From the NCBI GenBank assembly GCA_934307335.1, contig CAKRCL010000052.1, forward strand, positions 1 to 12,179: a stretch of DNA of 12,179 bases, written 5' to 3'. How positions within the stretch are numbered: the first letter of the stretch is position 1; each line of letters begins with the position of its first letter. The notes under the pieces were generated by a model. That model worked only from the letters and a program-made list of their open reading frames with translations. It did not search any database and had not been told where the DNA came from. The stretch comes from an uncultured Dorea sp. (GTDB lineage Bacteria; Bacillota; Clostridia; Lachnospirales; Lachnospiraceae). Made by a program: the position numbers and the translations under genes. This document shows positions 1-6,827 of this stretch, piece after piece.

Positions 1-1
1 A

Positions 2-74
2 GAGGTGCGCAGTAGAAGTATGTCATGCAATTGCATGACGCGCACCTCGCAGCAAGAATGCCGAGGCATTCTTG
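2..74. repeat. Compound palindromic repeat (three nested or adjacent inverted repeats)
   Basis: Seen directly: a 9-bp arm GAGGTGCGC at 2-10 pairs with GCGCACCTC at 40-48. It encloses a perfect 18-base palindrome at 22-39 (GTCATGCAATTGCATGAC). Immediately after lies a 10-bp hairpin, CAAGAATGCC (53-62) with GGCATTCTTG (65-74). The block is more GC-rich than the DNA around it and sits downstream of the leftward gene pair. It could act as a transcript-end structure for them, although there is no U-tract. The architecture resembles dispersed REP/MITE-like intergenic repeats; that is inference, because no second copy is visible in this window. The block may continue past the left edge. Confidence 0.6.
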
Positions 75-127
75 AATGTATCCGGCGAAAAAATACCAAT
101 CCCTTTGTTTTTTGTATTATCGGATAA

Positions 128-391
128 TTATTCTTCTATTATATGCACTTCCAGGTAATCGAAATCTATGGAATCTACAAAGTTATCCTGATGGAAGCGT
201 GTCTTGGCATGTCTTTGAAAATCTGCAATGTTGGAATCCAGCCAGATTGGATTACTTAAGTCAAATTCGCGGCAGACTTCATTGATCGCATGAAAAATCT
301 TATGTGTGCGGGTATCATCGTTATCGACTTCGATTACCGTATCCCGCAGCATTCGGTTATCTTTAAATTCTTTTGCCCATAATCGGAACAT
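128..391 (-). CDS. Hypothetical protein, 87 aa
   Basis: A small acidic soluble protein of unknown function. The start ATG (391) is preceded on the minus strand by a near-perfect AGGAGG about 7 bases upstream, which strongly supports translation. No signal peptide, membrane segment or cysteine motif is visible. The sequence is rich in Asp, Glu, His and aromatic residues, with no catalytic signature I recognise. It lies 39 bases downstream of the YfcE-like phosphodiesterase on the same strand with no terminator between, so the two are probably co-transcribed. I cannot assign a function. Confidence 0.8.
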   Translation of the reverse strand: MFRLWAKEFKDNRMLRDTVIEVDNDDTRTHKIFHAINEVCREFDLSNPIWLDSNIADFQRHAKTRFHQDNFVDSIDFDYLEVHIIEE

Positions 392-430
392 AGAAAGTCC
401 TCCTTATATCAGTTACATTTGATAAGTCTA

Positions 431-961
431 TTACATATCGATGACATTTCCATCCAGATCTTTCCAGATAAATTTCTGGTCATATATGATATATCCATGA
501 GCAGAATTTTCTTTTGGAATAGAAACAGACCCAGGATTCATATAAATAAAATCGCCCATATCTTGATTTGCCGGGATGTGGGTGTGACCGTTCAGGAGAA
601 TATCTCCTTTTTTCAACATCGGTGGATTTGCCGGATTATGGTGATGACCGTGAGTTGCAAAAATAGTGTGACCGTCTAATTCAATAAAGCAATAGTCTGC
701 AAGGATTGGAAAATCCAGAACCATCTGGTCGACTTCGGTATCACAGTTGCCGCGTACACATAAAAGTTCTTCTTTCATAGCGTTTAACATAGCGATAACG
801 GCTTTAGGATTATAATCTTTCGGAAGGTCATTGCGAGGACCGTGATAAAGAATATCGCCTAATAACAATAACTTATCCGCTTTTTCTTTTTTGTATGCGT
901 CAATCATTTTTTCGCAGTAATAGGCAGAGCCGTGTATATCAGATGCAATCATTAATTTCAT
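431..961 (-). CDS. yfcE: YfcE/MJ0936-family metallophosphoesterase (phosphodiesterase)
   Basis: A cytosolic calcineurin-like metallophosphoesterase of 176 aa, the usual size for the YfcE group, whose members hydrolyse phosphodiesters with a di-metal centre. The ligand motifs are all present in order: D8-x-H10 (SDIHG), GD36 (LLGDILYHG), N72 in GNCD, H104 in THGHHH, and H126/H128 in NGHTH, followed by the NPGS loop near residue 142. The start is supported by GGAGG about 9 bases upstream on the minus strand. It is the first gene of a leftward pair with the 87-aa protein. An extended -10 box lies at 1017-1025. The physiological substrate is not deducible from sequence. Confidence 0.93.
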   Translation of the reverse strand: MKLMIASDIHGSAYYCEKMIDAYKKEKADKLLLLGDILYHGPRNDLPKDYNPKAVIAMLNAMKEELLCVRGNCDTEVDQMVLDFPILADYCFIELDGHTIFATHGHHHNPANPPMLKKGDILLNGHTHIPANQDMGDFIYMNPGSVSIPKENSAHGYIIYDQKFIWKDLDGNVIDM

Positions 962-1016
962 AAGTTAAATTCCTCCGAAATGCGCTAGATATTTATTTTT
1001 GTATTTCTACAGACGG

Positions 1017-1025
1017 ATTATAGCA
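1017..1025 (-). promoter_or_regulatory. Extended -10 promoter for the yfcE-like gene
   Basis: Read leftward, the sequence is TGCTATAAT, a perfect -10 hexamer with the TGn extension, about 56 bases before the start codon at 961. No good -35 is visible, which is common for extended -10 promoters. It overlaps the expected -35 region of the rightward GNAT promoter, so the two may interfere. Confidence 0.55.
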
Positions 1026-1043
1026 CAAAAGCGGGCAGTCGTG

Positions 1044-1049
1044 TATAAT
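1044..1049 (+). promoter_or_regulatory. -10 box for the GNAT gene
   Basis: A perfect TATAAT lies 43 bases upstream of the GNAT start codon. The hexamer 17 bases upstream (TAGCAC) is a poor -35, so strength is uncertain. It is divergent from the yfcE-side promoter. Confidence 0.45.
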
Positions 1050-1092
1050 TATGATAAATTCGAGTGGATTTTAAACAGAAGGGAATGGAATT

Positions 1093-1653
1093 ATGGAAAA
1101 CGAAGTACTTAAAATATATGAATATGCGGAGCAGACGATAGAGATTTCGCTTGTAAAGGAAGAGGAAATACCTGTGATGCTGGAACTGATGAATACAATA
1201 TATCAGGAGCTCCCGGACAAGAGCTGGTTTAGCATGGACAGCGAAGAGAATCTTATACGATATATGTCAACTTCCGGGTTTGCTTTAAAAGCTCAGGTAT
1301 TTGGGAGAGATGGACAAGGAAAATTGGCAGCAGTCTTTGTGGCCCGGACGTCAGAACTTGGGGAAGAAAATCATGGAAAATATATGAATTTAAAGGAAAA
1401 AGATCTTGAACGTGTTGCGCATATGGAGATTGCAATGGTAGATAAAAAATTTCGAGGGAGAGGACTGCAAAAGAAATTGATGGAAGTTGCAGAAGATCGT
1501 TTGGAACTTTTGGGATTTCGTTGGCTTATGGGGACAGCTCATCCGGAAAATGTATATAGTGTACATAATTTTCAGAAGCTGGGATACGAAATCGTGGCAG
1601 AAGCGTTGAAATACGGTGGGTTCCCGAGATATGTTTTCTGTAAAGAAATATAA
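1093..1653 (+). CDS. GNAT family N-acetyltransferase
   Basis: A predicted acetyl-CoA-dependent N-acetyltransferase of 186 aa, within the normal size for a single GNAT domain. The acetyl-CoA pyrophosphate-binding signature is visible as RGRGL at residues 121-125, after the beta-strand 'HMEIAMVD' (110-117). The downstream 'TAHPEN...HNFQKLGYEIV' (148-168) is the typical motif B/C region. The start at 1093 is preceded by AGAAGGGAATGG, a modest ribosome binding site. It stands alone, divergent from the yfcE-like gene and convergent with the methyltransferase across a shared terminator. The acceptor (protein, amine or antibiotic) cannot be inferred. Confidence 0.9.
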   Translation: MENEVLKIYEYAEQTIEISLVKEEEIPVMLELMNTIYQELPDKSWFSMDSEENLIRYMSTSGFALKAQVFGRDGQGKLAAVFVARTSELGEENHGKYMNLKEKDLERVAHMEIAMVDKKFRGRGLQKKLMEVAEDRLELLGFRWLMGTAHPENVYSVHNFQKLGYEIVAEALKYGGFPRYVFCKEI

Positions 1654-1705
1654 AAATATCCAGAAAATAAATGTGAAAAAGAATCATTTGTTTTCTGGAT
1701 ATTTT
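1653..1705. terminator. Bidirectional intrinsic terminator
   Basis: A 15-bp perfect inverted repeat: AAAATATCCAGAAAA at 1653-1667 pairs with TTTTCTGGATATTTT at 1691-1705. The arms end in A and T runs, giving a U-rich 3' end in both directions. It begins within the GNAT stop codon and lies just past the stop of the convergent methyltransferase gene, so it probably serves both. Confidence 0.85.
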
Positions 1706-1718
1706 CTAATTTTGAATA

Positions 1719-2582
1719 TTAGTTGTCAGATTCCCAACGTCCCGAAGCTCCACATGGAAGGATTAGTCCGGAGCTTGTGACTGGAAGTCCGATTTCCTGA
1801 GAGTCTACATGTCCGTGGAAAGATTTTAATTCAGTTCCCAACATATATGTCAGAACAGCAGGAGCAAGTCCTGTTGTATAAGAGTTGATCAGGAAAAAGA
1901 GCGGGTTATCAGAAAGAATCTGAGTACATAACTTAATCAGCGGATGAATCGCATCTTCAATTTTCCAGATTTCACCTTTTGGTCCGCGTCCATAGGAAGG
2001 AGGATCCATGATGATAGCATCATAATGATTGCCACGGCGAATCTCGCGCTCTACAAATTTTACACAATCATCGACAAGCCAGCGGATAGGTTTGTCGGAC
2101 AGTCCGGAAGATGCTGCATTTTCTTTCGCCCATGCGACCATTCCCTTGGATGCGTCTACGTGTGTGACATGAGCACCGGCAGCTGCTGCGGCAAGAGTAG
2201 CACCTCCGGTGTAAGCAAACAGGTTCAGGACTTTAACCGGGCGCCCGGCGTTACGAATCTTCTCTCCGAACCAGTCCCAGTTTGTTGCCTGCTCTGGGAA
2301 AAGCCCGGTATGTTTGAAACTGAACGGCTTTAAATTGAAGGTAAGCTCTCCATAATGAATCTGCCATTGCTCTGGAAGATTGAAAAATTCCCATTCGCCG
2401 CCGCCTTTTTTGCTGCGGTGATAATGACCGTTCATATGCTTCCAGCCTTTTTCTTTTTTTGGAGTGTCCCAGATGACCTGCGGGTCTGGACGTACCAAAG
2501 TGTATTCGCCCCAGCGTTCCAGCTTTTCGCCGCCACTGCAGTCGATAACTTCATAATCTTTCCATTTATCTGCAATCCACAT
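1719..2582 (-). CDS. Class I SAM-dependent methyltransferase, RlmI-like (COG1092 type)
   Basis: A Rossmann-fold methyltransferase of 287 aa. Motif I is 'LNLFAYTGGATL' (119-130), the acidic SAM-ribose residue is D143 in 'VDAS', an acidic pair follows at D171-D172, and motif IV is 'DPPSYGRG' (193-200). This arrangement matches the RlmI/RlmK-related family that methylates 23S rRNA, but the N-terminal PUA domain of RlmI is absent; residues 1-90 are a short family-specific extension. Target and base specificity are therefore unproven. The start is supported by GGAG about 10 bases upstream on the minus strand. It is transcribed alone, with a promoter at 2633-2661 and a shared terminator at 1653-1705. 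Confidence 0.9.
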   Translation of the reverse strand: MWIADKWKDYEVIDCSGGEKLERWGEYTLVRPDPQVIWDTPKKEKGWKHMNGHYHRSKKGGGEWEFFNLPEQWQIHYGELTFNLKPFSFKHTGLFPEQATNWDWFGEKIRNAGRPVKVLNLFAYTGGATLAAAAAGAHVTHVDASKGMVAWAKENAASSGLSDKPIRWLVDDCVKFVEREIRRGNHYDAIIMDPPSYGRGPKGEIWKIEDAIHPLIKLCTQILSDNPLFFLINSYTTGLAPAVLTYMLGTELKSFHGHVDSQEIGLPVTSSGLILPCGASGRWESDN

Positions 2583-2632
2583 AATAATAAAACTCCTTTA
2601 AGTATCTGTTAAAATCATCAATAGATATCATA

Positions 2633-2661
2633 AGTTTAGCATAGAGAACGTTTATTTTCAA
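2633..2661 (-). promoter_or_regulatory. Promoter for the methyltransferase gene
   Basis: Read leftward, TTGAAA (2661-2656), a 17-base spacer, then TAAACT (2638-2633). The -35 matches at five of six positions, the -10 at four of six, and the spacing is ideal. It lies about 50 bases before the start codon at 2582. Confidence 0.6.
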
Positions 2662-2707
2662 TTATAGATATTTTCTATATATATAAACATTTATTATAAA
2701 ACACAAT

Positions 2708-2736
2708 TTGAAGATATGCGAGAATCTTCTTATAAT
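2708..2736 (+). promoter_or_regulatory. Candidate promoter for the PHP-domain gene
   Basis: TTGAAG (2708-2713), a 17-base spacer, then a perfect TATAAT (2731-2736). The caveat is that transcription would begin at about 2743, inside the GGAGGAGG ribosome binding site, leaving a leader of only about 15 bases. TATAAA at 2695-2700 is a weaker alternative -10 with no good -35. Confidence 0.45.
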
Positions 2737-2757
2737 ATAAGGAGGAGGAGTAGCATT

Positions 2758-3459
2758 ATGTTTATTGATACACACATGCATGAAATGACATATTCACCGG
2801 ACAGTTTTTTAAAGCTGGATGAGATGGTGAGAATCGGACGGGAGAAAGGGCTTGGAGCGCTTTGCATTACGGATCATGACAGTATGGGATTAAAAGACTA
2901 TGCAGCGGAATATACAGAGCGGACAGGTTTCCCGATTTTTGTAGGAATTGAATTCTATTCACTGCAAGGTGATATTGTTGCATTTGGAATTGACGATTAT
3001 CCAAAAGAGAGAATTCCTGCGCAGGAATTTATTGATCTTGTGAAAGCACAGGGAGGAGTTTGCTTTGCGGCTCATCCGTTCCGCAATAATAATCGTGGCC
3101 TGGAAGAGAATCTGGCAACTGTTCGTGGCTTGGATGGCGTAGAAGTGCTGAATGGCAGTACGTCTTTTGCTGCCTGCATGAAAGCTGCAGCTTATGCAAG
3201 ACAGTATGGATATTTTACTCTTGGCTCCAGTGATTGTCATGTGCCGGAGAAAGTCGGTGTGTGTGCGACATATTTTCCGAATGAAGTGAGAACGATGGAT
3301 GAATTTCTGACAGAATTTAAAAAGGGGCAGATGAAGCCGGCATATTATGTTCAAGGCGGTTATCGGGTTCTGGAAGTTCAAAATAATGACAAAAAAATTC
3401 AAAATAGTATAAAAATACCATTTACCTTTCCGGCTATAAGTGATAGTATGTATCTATAG
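2758..3459 (+). CDS. PHP-domain metal-dependent phosphoesterase
   Basis: A predicted phosphoesterase of the polymerase-and-histidinol-phosphatase (PHP) superfamily, 233 aa. Likely metal ligands appear in canonical order: H6/H8 ('DTHMH'), D39-H40 ('ITDHD'), E65 ('GIEFYS'), H106 ('AAHPFR') and D159/H161 ('SSDCH'). ATG 2758 was chosen because AAGGAGGAGG sits about 8 bases before it; an in-frame ATG at 2716 has no binding site and adds a non-family extension. The last 25 or so residues (from NNDKKIQN) look unlike the conserved domain and are encoded by AT-rich DNA that also carries the probable yedF promoter. Only 49 bases separate it from yedF with no terminator, so read-through is likely. The substrate is unknown. 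Confidence 0.88.
   Translation: MFIDTHMHEMTYSPDSFLKLDEMVRIGREKGLGALCITDHDSMGLKDYAAEYTERTGFPIFVGIEFYSLQGDIVAFGIDDYPKERIPAQEFIDLVKAQGGVCFAAHPFRNNNRGLEENLATVRGLDGVEVLNGSTSFAACMKAAAYARQYGYFTLGSSDCHVPEKVGVCATYFPNEVRTMDEFLTEFKKGQMKPAYYVQGGYRVLEVQNNDKKIQNSIKIPFTFPAISDSMYL
3386..3413 (+). promoter_or_regulatory. Candidate promoter for yedF and the selenium operon
   Basis: ATGACA (3386-3391), a 16-base spacer, then TATAAA (3408-3413), located inside the 3' end of the PHP gene about 95 bases upstream of yedF. The resulting leader would contain a 9-bp inverted repeat, ATACCATTT (3415-3423) with AAATGGTAT (3470-3478). This could be an RNA hairpin or an operator. The promoter call rests on hexamer match and spacing only. 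Confidence 0.4.
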
Positions 3460-3508
3460 TTTGCGTAAGAAATGGTATATTTAAATAAAAGAAAGGTGGA
3501 AATATACA

Positions 3509-4093
3509 ATGATTACAGTTAACGCAATGGGAGATAACTGCCCGATTCCGGTAATCAAGACAAAAAAAGCAATGGAGGCTTTGACAGGACCGGAGACAAT
3601 CGAAGTTTTAGTAGACAATGAGATTGCAGTACAGAATGTAACTAAGATGGCTGCAAGTGCAGGTGGAAAAGTTACATCTGAGAAGAAAGCTGAGAAAGAG
3701 TATGTTGTTACAATCGAGATGGAAGGAGCAATGGCAGCAGATGTAGAAGCAGACGATGATAATACAGTTGTTGTAGTAAGCTCTGACCGTATGGGTTCAG
3801 GTAATGACGAGCTTGGTAAAGTCCTGATCAAAGGATTTATTTTTGCTGTAACTCAGCTTGATAAATTACCAAAAACTATGCTTTTCTACAATGGAGGAGC
3901 AACACTTACAACTGAAGGTTCAGATTCATTAGAAGATCTGAAATCTCTGGAAGCACAGGGAGTAGAGATTATGACATGTGGAACATGTCTTGATTACTAT
4001 GGCTTAAAAGATAAGCTTGCAGTAGGCTCTGTGACGAATATGTACAGTATTGTTGAGACACAGGCAAAAGCTACAAAGATTATTGCACCATAA
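3509..4093 (+). CDS. yedF: Selenium metabolism protein YedF (TusA-like plus DsrE-like domains)
   Basis: A two-domain cytosolic protein of 194 aa matching the clostridial selenium-metabolism YedF family. Residues 1-75 are a TusA/SirA-like fold with the sulfur-carrier motif C11-P-I-P. Residues 85-194 are a DsrE-like domain with a second cysteine pair, C157-G-T-C160. TusA proteins relay sulfur as a persulfide on the CPxP cysteine. By analogy and by its place beside selD, this protein probably relays reduced selenium (a selenopersulfide) toward selenophosphate synthesis; that role is inferred, not shown. AAAGGTGG supports the start. It is followed by a structured spacer and then selD. Confidence 0.92.
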   Translation: MITVNAMGDNCPIPVIKTKKAMEALTGPETIEVLVDNEIAVQNVTKMAASAGGKVTSEKKAEKEYVVTIEMEGAMAADVEADDDNTVVVVSSDRMGSGNDELGKVLIKGFIFAVTQLDKLPKTMLFYNGGATLTTEGSDSLEDLKSLEAQGVEIMTCGTCLDYYGLKDKLAVGSVTNMYSIVETQAKATKIIAP

Positions 4094-4305
4094 GCGCGCG
4101 AAGGGGCGTGCCAGGCTGTCATGGGGGACAGTTCTGGAATTACGAGATTGGTATGAAGAGAAAGGAGCCTTCTGTTGTGACGAGATGGAAAGCTCCTTTC
4201 CTTTGTATATATACGCAGAATCATGTAAGCTGTGTGACAGCGAATGATTTATGCATTTAAGTAAACTGATAAAAATGTATTAACATTGAGGAGGAATTAA
4301 GAAAA
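4094..4305 (+). promoter_or_regulatory. Structured yedF-selD intercistronic region (candidate cis-regulatory RNA)
   Basis: No gene is evident here. Three consecutive hairpins can be drawn. The first starts right after the yedF stop: GCGCGC (4094-4099) with GCGTGC (4106-4111), loop GAAGGG. The second is CCAGGCTGTC (4111-4120) with GACAGTTCTGG (4127-4137), loop ATGGGG and one bulged base. The third is GAAAGGAGC (4160-4168) with GCTCCTTTC (4192-4200). The first two are strikingly GC-rich in an otherwise AT-rich spacer. The third is followed by CTTTGTATATA, a weak U-tract, so it could be an attenuator. Its right arm contains CTCCT, complementary to the AGGAG of the selD ribosome binding site (4289-4293), so a switch is possible. 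It matches no riboswitch class I can recall. Confidence 0.5.
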
Positions 4306-5346
4306 ATGAAAACTAATGTCAAGTTGACTAGCTTAAGCAAGACTTCGGGGTGAGCGGCTAAAATAGGTCCGGAGACCCTTGCTCAGGTACTGAGTAAGCT
4401 GCCAAAATTTCAGGATGATAAGTTAATAGTAGGAATAGAGACGTCCGACGACGCAGCCATTTATAAGGTCACTGACGATATCGCTATGATACAGACGGTT
4501 GATTTTTTCACTCCGATTGTTGATGATCCATATATGTTCGGACAAATCGCTGCAGCCAATTCATTGAGTGATGTATGGGCTATGGGCGGTGAACCGGCGG
4601 TGGCACTTAATATTGTTGGATTCCCGAACTGTCTGGATCCGGCAATTCTGGGTGATATACTGGCCGGTGGTGCAGATAAGGTAAAAGAAGCGGGTGCAGT
4701 GCTGGTAGGCGGACATTCCGTACAGGATGATGAGCCTAAGTATGGACTTTGCGTATCAGGATTTGTACACCCGGATAAGATATTTAAGAACTATGGATGC
4801 AGACCTGGAGATGTTCTGGTGTTGACAAAGCAGATTGGAAGTGGAGTGGTCAATACAGCAATCAAAGCTGATATGGCATCTGCTTCTGCAATTAATGAGG
4901 CACAGACGGTCATGGCATCACTGAATAAACTTGGAAAACAGGTCGTCGAGAAATATGATGTATCAGCCTGTACAGATATTACAGGATTTGGACTTCTCGG
5001 ACATTGCGTAGAGATGGCATCAGCCAGTGAAGTGACTTTCGATATTAACGTCCGTGATATTGAATATTTTGCAGATGCAATTGACTATGCGAAGATGGGA
5101 CTTGTTCCGGCGGGAGCTTATAAGAACCGCGGATATTCCATTGATCAAGTCGAAGTTGGACATGTAGAAGAATTCTACCTGGATCTTCTGTATGATCCGC
5201 AGACATCAGGTGGACTGCTGATGAGTGTGGCACCGGATAATCTTCAGGATATGCTTGCAGATTTCCGTGCAGCTCGTATGGACACAAAGGTTTCTATTAT
5301 TGGAAAAGTGGCAGAAAAGAGCGACAAATTGATTCGTCTGTATTAG
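4306..5346 (+). CDS. selD: Selenophosphate synthetase SelD, itself a selenoprotein (in-frame UGA = Sec16)
   Basis: Makes selenophosphate, the selenium donor for Sec synthesis, from selenide and ATP. Full length is 346 aa, normal for SelD. The start at 4306 follows AGGAGG (4289-4294). The N-terminus reads MKTNVKLTSLSKTSG-U-AAKIGPETL, with UGA at 4351-4353 as residue 16. It aligns with the catalytic cysteine of E. coli SelD (GCGCK versus GUAAK), and the adjacent catalytic lysine is K19. Downstream are the ATP/metal-binding acidic motifs 'SDDAAIY' and 'TVDFFTP', the 'ANSLSDVWAMGG' helix, and C-terminal 'DPQTSGGLL'. Gene callers that treat UGA as stop would start at the internal ATG 4486 and lose 60 residues, including the active site. 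selA follows 38 bases later. Confidence 0.97.
4351..4402 (+). promoter_or_regulatory. Bacterial SECIS element in selD mRNA
   Basis: A stem-loop beginning directly at the UGA. GCGGCT (4354-4359) pairs with AGCTGC (4397-4402, one G-U), enclosing two possible apical hairpins. One is GGTC-CGGA-GACC (4366-4377). The other, stronger, is CTTGCTCAG (4378-4386) with CTGAGTAAG (4390-4398) around loop GTA; its last two pairs compete with the base stem. Bacterial SECIS elements have an apical loop a few tens of bases after UGA with a G at the first or second loop position. Both hairpins meet this (G second, G first). Which one SelB binds cannot be settled by eye. Confidence 0.75.
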
Positions 5347-5384
5347 TCAGATGAGGAAAAGAATAACAAGGGGAACAAAAAGTT

Positions 5385-6800
5385 ATGAATAAGAATATGT
5401 TATACCGCAGCATTCCAAAAGTGGATGTATTGTTGGAAGACCCGGAAATCCAAGGGCTGATTGAAACATATAGTAGAGATACTGTAGTAGAGTCCATTCA
5501 TACAGAGATGGATGCACTGAGAAAATATATCGGCATATGTGAAGATGAAGAAAAGGCAAAAGAACAGATTACGCATCTGATTGCGAATGTCACGAAGACT
5601 GTAACTGCTATGCATACACCGAATATGCGTTCCGTTATCAATGGGACAGGAACGATTCTGCATACCAATCTTGGACGTGCACCAATCAGTCAGAAGCATA
5701 TGAATCGGATTGCACAGATTGCAACGGGGTATTCTAATCTGGAATACAATCTGGAAGCTGGAAGACGTGGTGAAAGATATTCTCATTTTGAAAAATTACT
5801 CTGTAAGATTACAGGTGCAGAGGCGGCTATGGCAGTGAATAATAATGCTGCAGCTGTTATGCTTATTTTAAGTTCCCTTGCAAAAGGCGGCGAGGTAGTT
5901 GTATCTCGCGGTGAGCTTGTTGAAATTGGTGGAAAGTTCCGGATCCCGGATGTTATGGAACAAAGTGGAGCTACACTGGTGGAAGTCGGAACAACGAACA
6001 AGACTCATTATGATGATTATGAGAATGCGATTACAGAAGAGACGAAAGCTCTTTTGAAAGTGCATACAAGTAATTATAGAATCGTAGGATTTACAGATAC
6101 AGTGGCTATTGATGAATTAATCCCGATTGCAAAAGAACATAATCTTCCGGTTGTGGAAGATTTAGGAAGCGGCGTTCTGATCGATCTGAGCAAATATGGA
6201 ATCACTTATGAGCCGACTGTTCAGGATTCTATCAGAAAAGGCGCGGATGTTGTTTGCTTCAGCGGTGATAAACTGCTTGGAGGACCGCAGGCTGGAATTA
6301 TCATTGGTAAGAAAAAATATATCGACATGATGAAAAAGAACCAGCTCACCCGTGCACTGCGAATTGACAAATTTACAGCAACAGCATTGGAATTAGTGCT
6401 TCAGGAATATTTATCTGAGGAGAAAGCTATTCAGAATATTCCGGTACTTAAGATGATCACAAAGAGTTATGACGAGACGGTTGCTGATGCAAAGTCATTA
6501 AAACGTATGCTCCAGAGAGCGAAGATGCCGGCAGCCTATGAAGTTGTTGATTGTGAATCTCAGATTGGTGGAGGTTCACTTCCACTGGAGCGAATTCCGA
6601 GTGCAGCAGTTGCAATTCATCCGGAAAAAATCAGTGTTCCTGAGCTTGAGGAGCGCATGAGACATTTACCGGTTCCGGTTATCCCAAGAACGGTGAATGA
6701 CACGATTCTTCTGGATGTGAGAACGATGGATAAAGATGCAATGGCGCTTGCTGTAAAAGAATTAAAAGAGATGGATATATTAGAGGAAAAGAACCTTTAA
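5385..6800 (+). CDS. selA: L-seryl-tRNA(Sec) selenium transferase SelA
   Basis: A PLP-dependent enzyme that converts Ser-tRNA(Sec) to Sec-tRNA(Sec) using selenophosphate, acting as a large homo-oligomer in bacteria. Length is 471 aa, close to the E. coli protein. The N-terminal domain (about 1-75) is the tRNA-binding part. The signature 'RSVINGTGTILHTNLGRAP' region runs from 82 to 100, and PLP-site residues lie in 'VEDLGSG' (257-263). The Schiff-base lysine is K296 in 'SGDKLLGGPQAG'. The start at 5385 has AAGGGGAAC about 10 bases upstream. It lies 38 bases after selD and 27 before selB, so it is in the same operon. Confidence 0.98.
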   Translation: MNKNMLYRSIPKVDVLLEDPEIQGLIETYSRDTVVESIHTEMDALRKYIGICEDEEKAKEQITHLIANVTKTVTAMHTPNMRSVINGTGTILHTNLGRAPISQKHMNRIAQIATGYSNLEYNLEAGRRGERYSHFEKLLCKITGAEAAMAVNNNAAAVMLILSSLAKGGEVVVSRGELVEIGGKFRIPDVMEQSGATLVEVGTTNKTHYDDYENAITEETKALLKVHTSNYRIVGFTDTVAIDELIPIAKEHNLPVVEDLGSGVLIDLSKYGITYEPTVQDSIRKGADVVCFSGDKLLGGPQAGIIIGKKKYIDMMKKNQLTRALRIDKFTATALELVLQEYLSEEKAIQNIPVLKMITKSYDETVADAKSLKRMLQRAKMPAAYEVVDCESQIGGGSLPLERIPSAAVAIHPEKISVPELEERMRHLPVPVIPRTVNDTILLDVRTMDKDAMALAVKELKEMDILEEKNL

Positions 6801-6827
6801 TAGAGACAATTAGGAGTATAGAGACAG

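Noticed and set aside
2716..2757. PHP protein starting at ATG 2716
   Set aside because: It overlaps the -10 box and the GGAGGAGG binding site of the 2758 start, and its extra 14 residues look unrelated to the PHP fold.
4160..4215. Calling the third spacer hairpin a plain intrinsic terminator
   Set aside because: The stem is followed by CTTTGTATATA rather than a solid U-tract, and full termination would cut off selD, so it was left as a possible attenuator.
4050..4247. 65-aa rightward reading frame across the yedF end and selD spacer
   Set aside because: It overlaps yedF out of frame, has no binding site, and lies over hairpin arms. The spacer looks like structured RNA.
4486..5346. SelD starting at the internal ATG 4486 (286 aa)
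   Set aside because: It lacks the catalytic N-terminus and has no ribosome binding site. The upstream frame to 4306 carries conserved SelD sequence through a Sec UGA with a SECIS-like hairpin.
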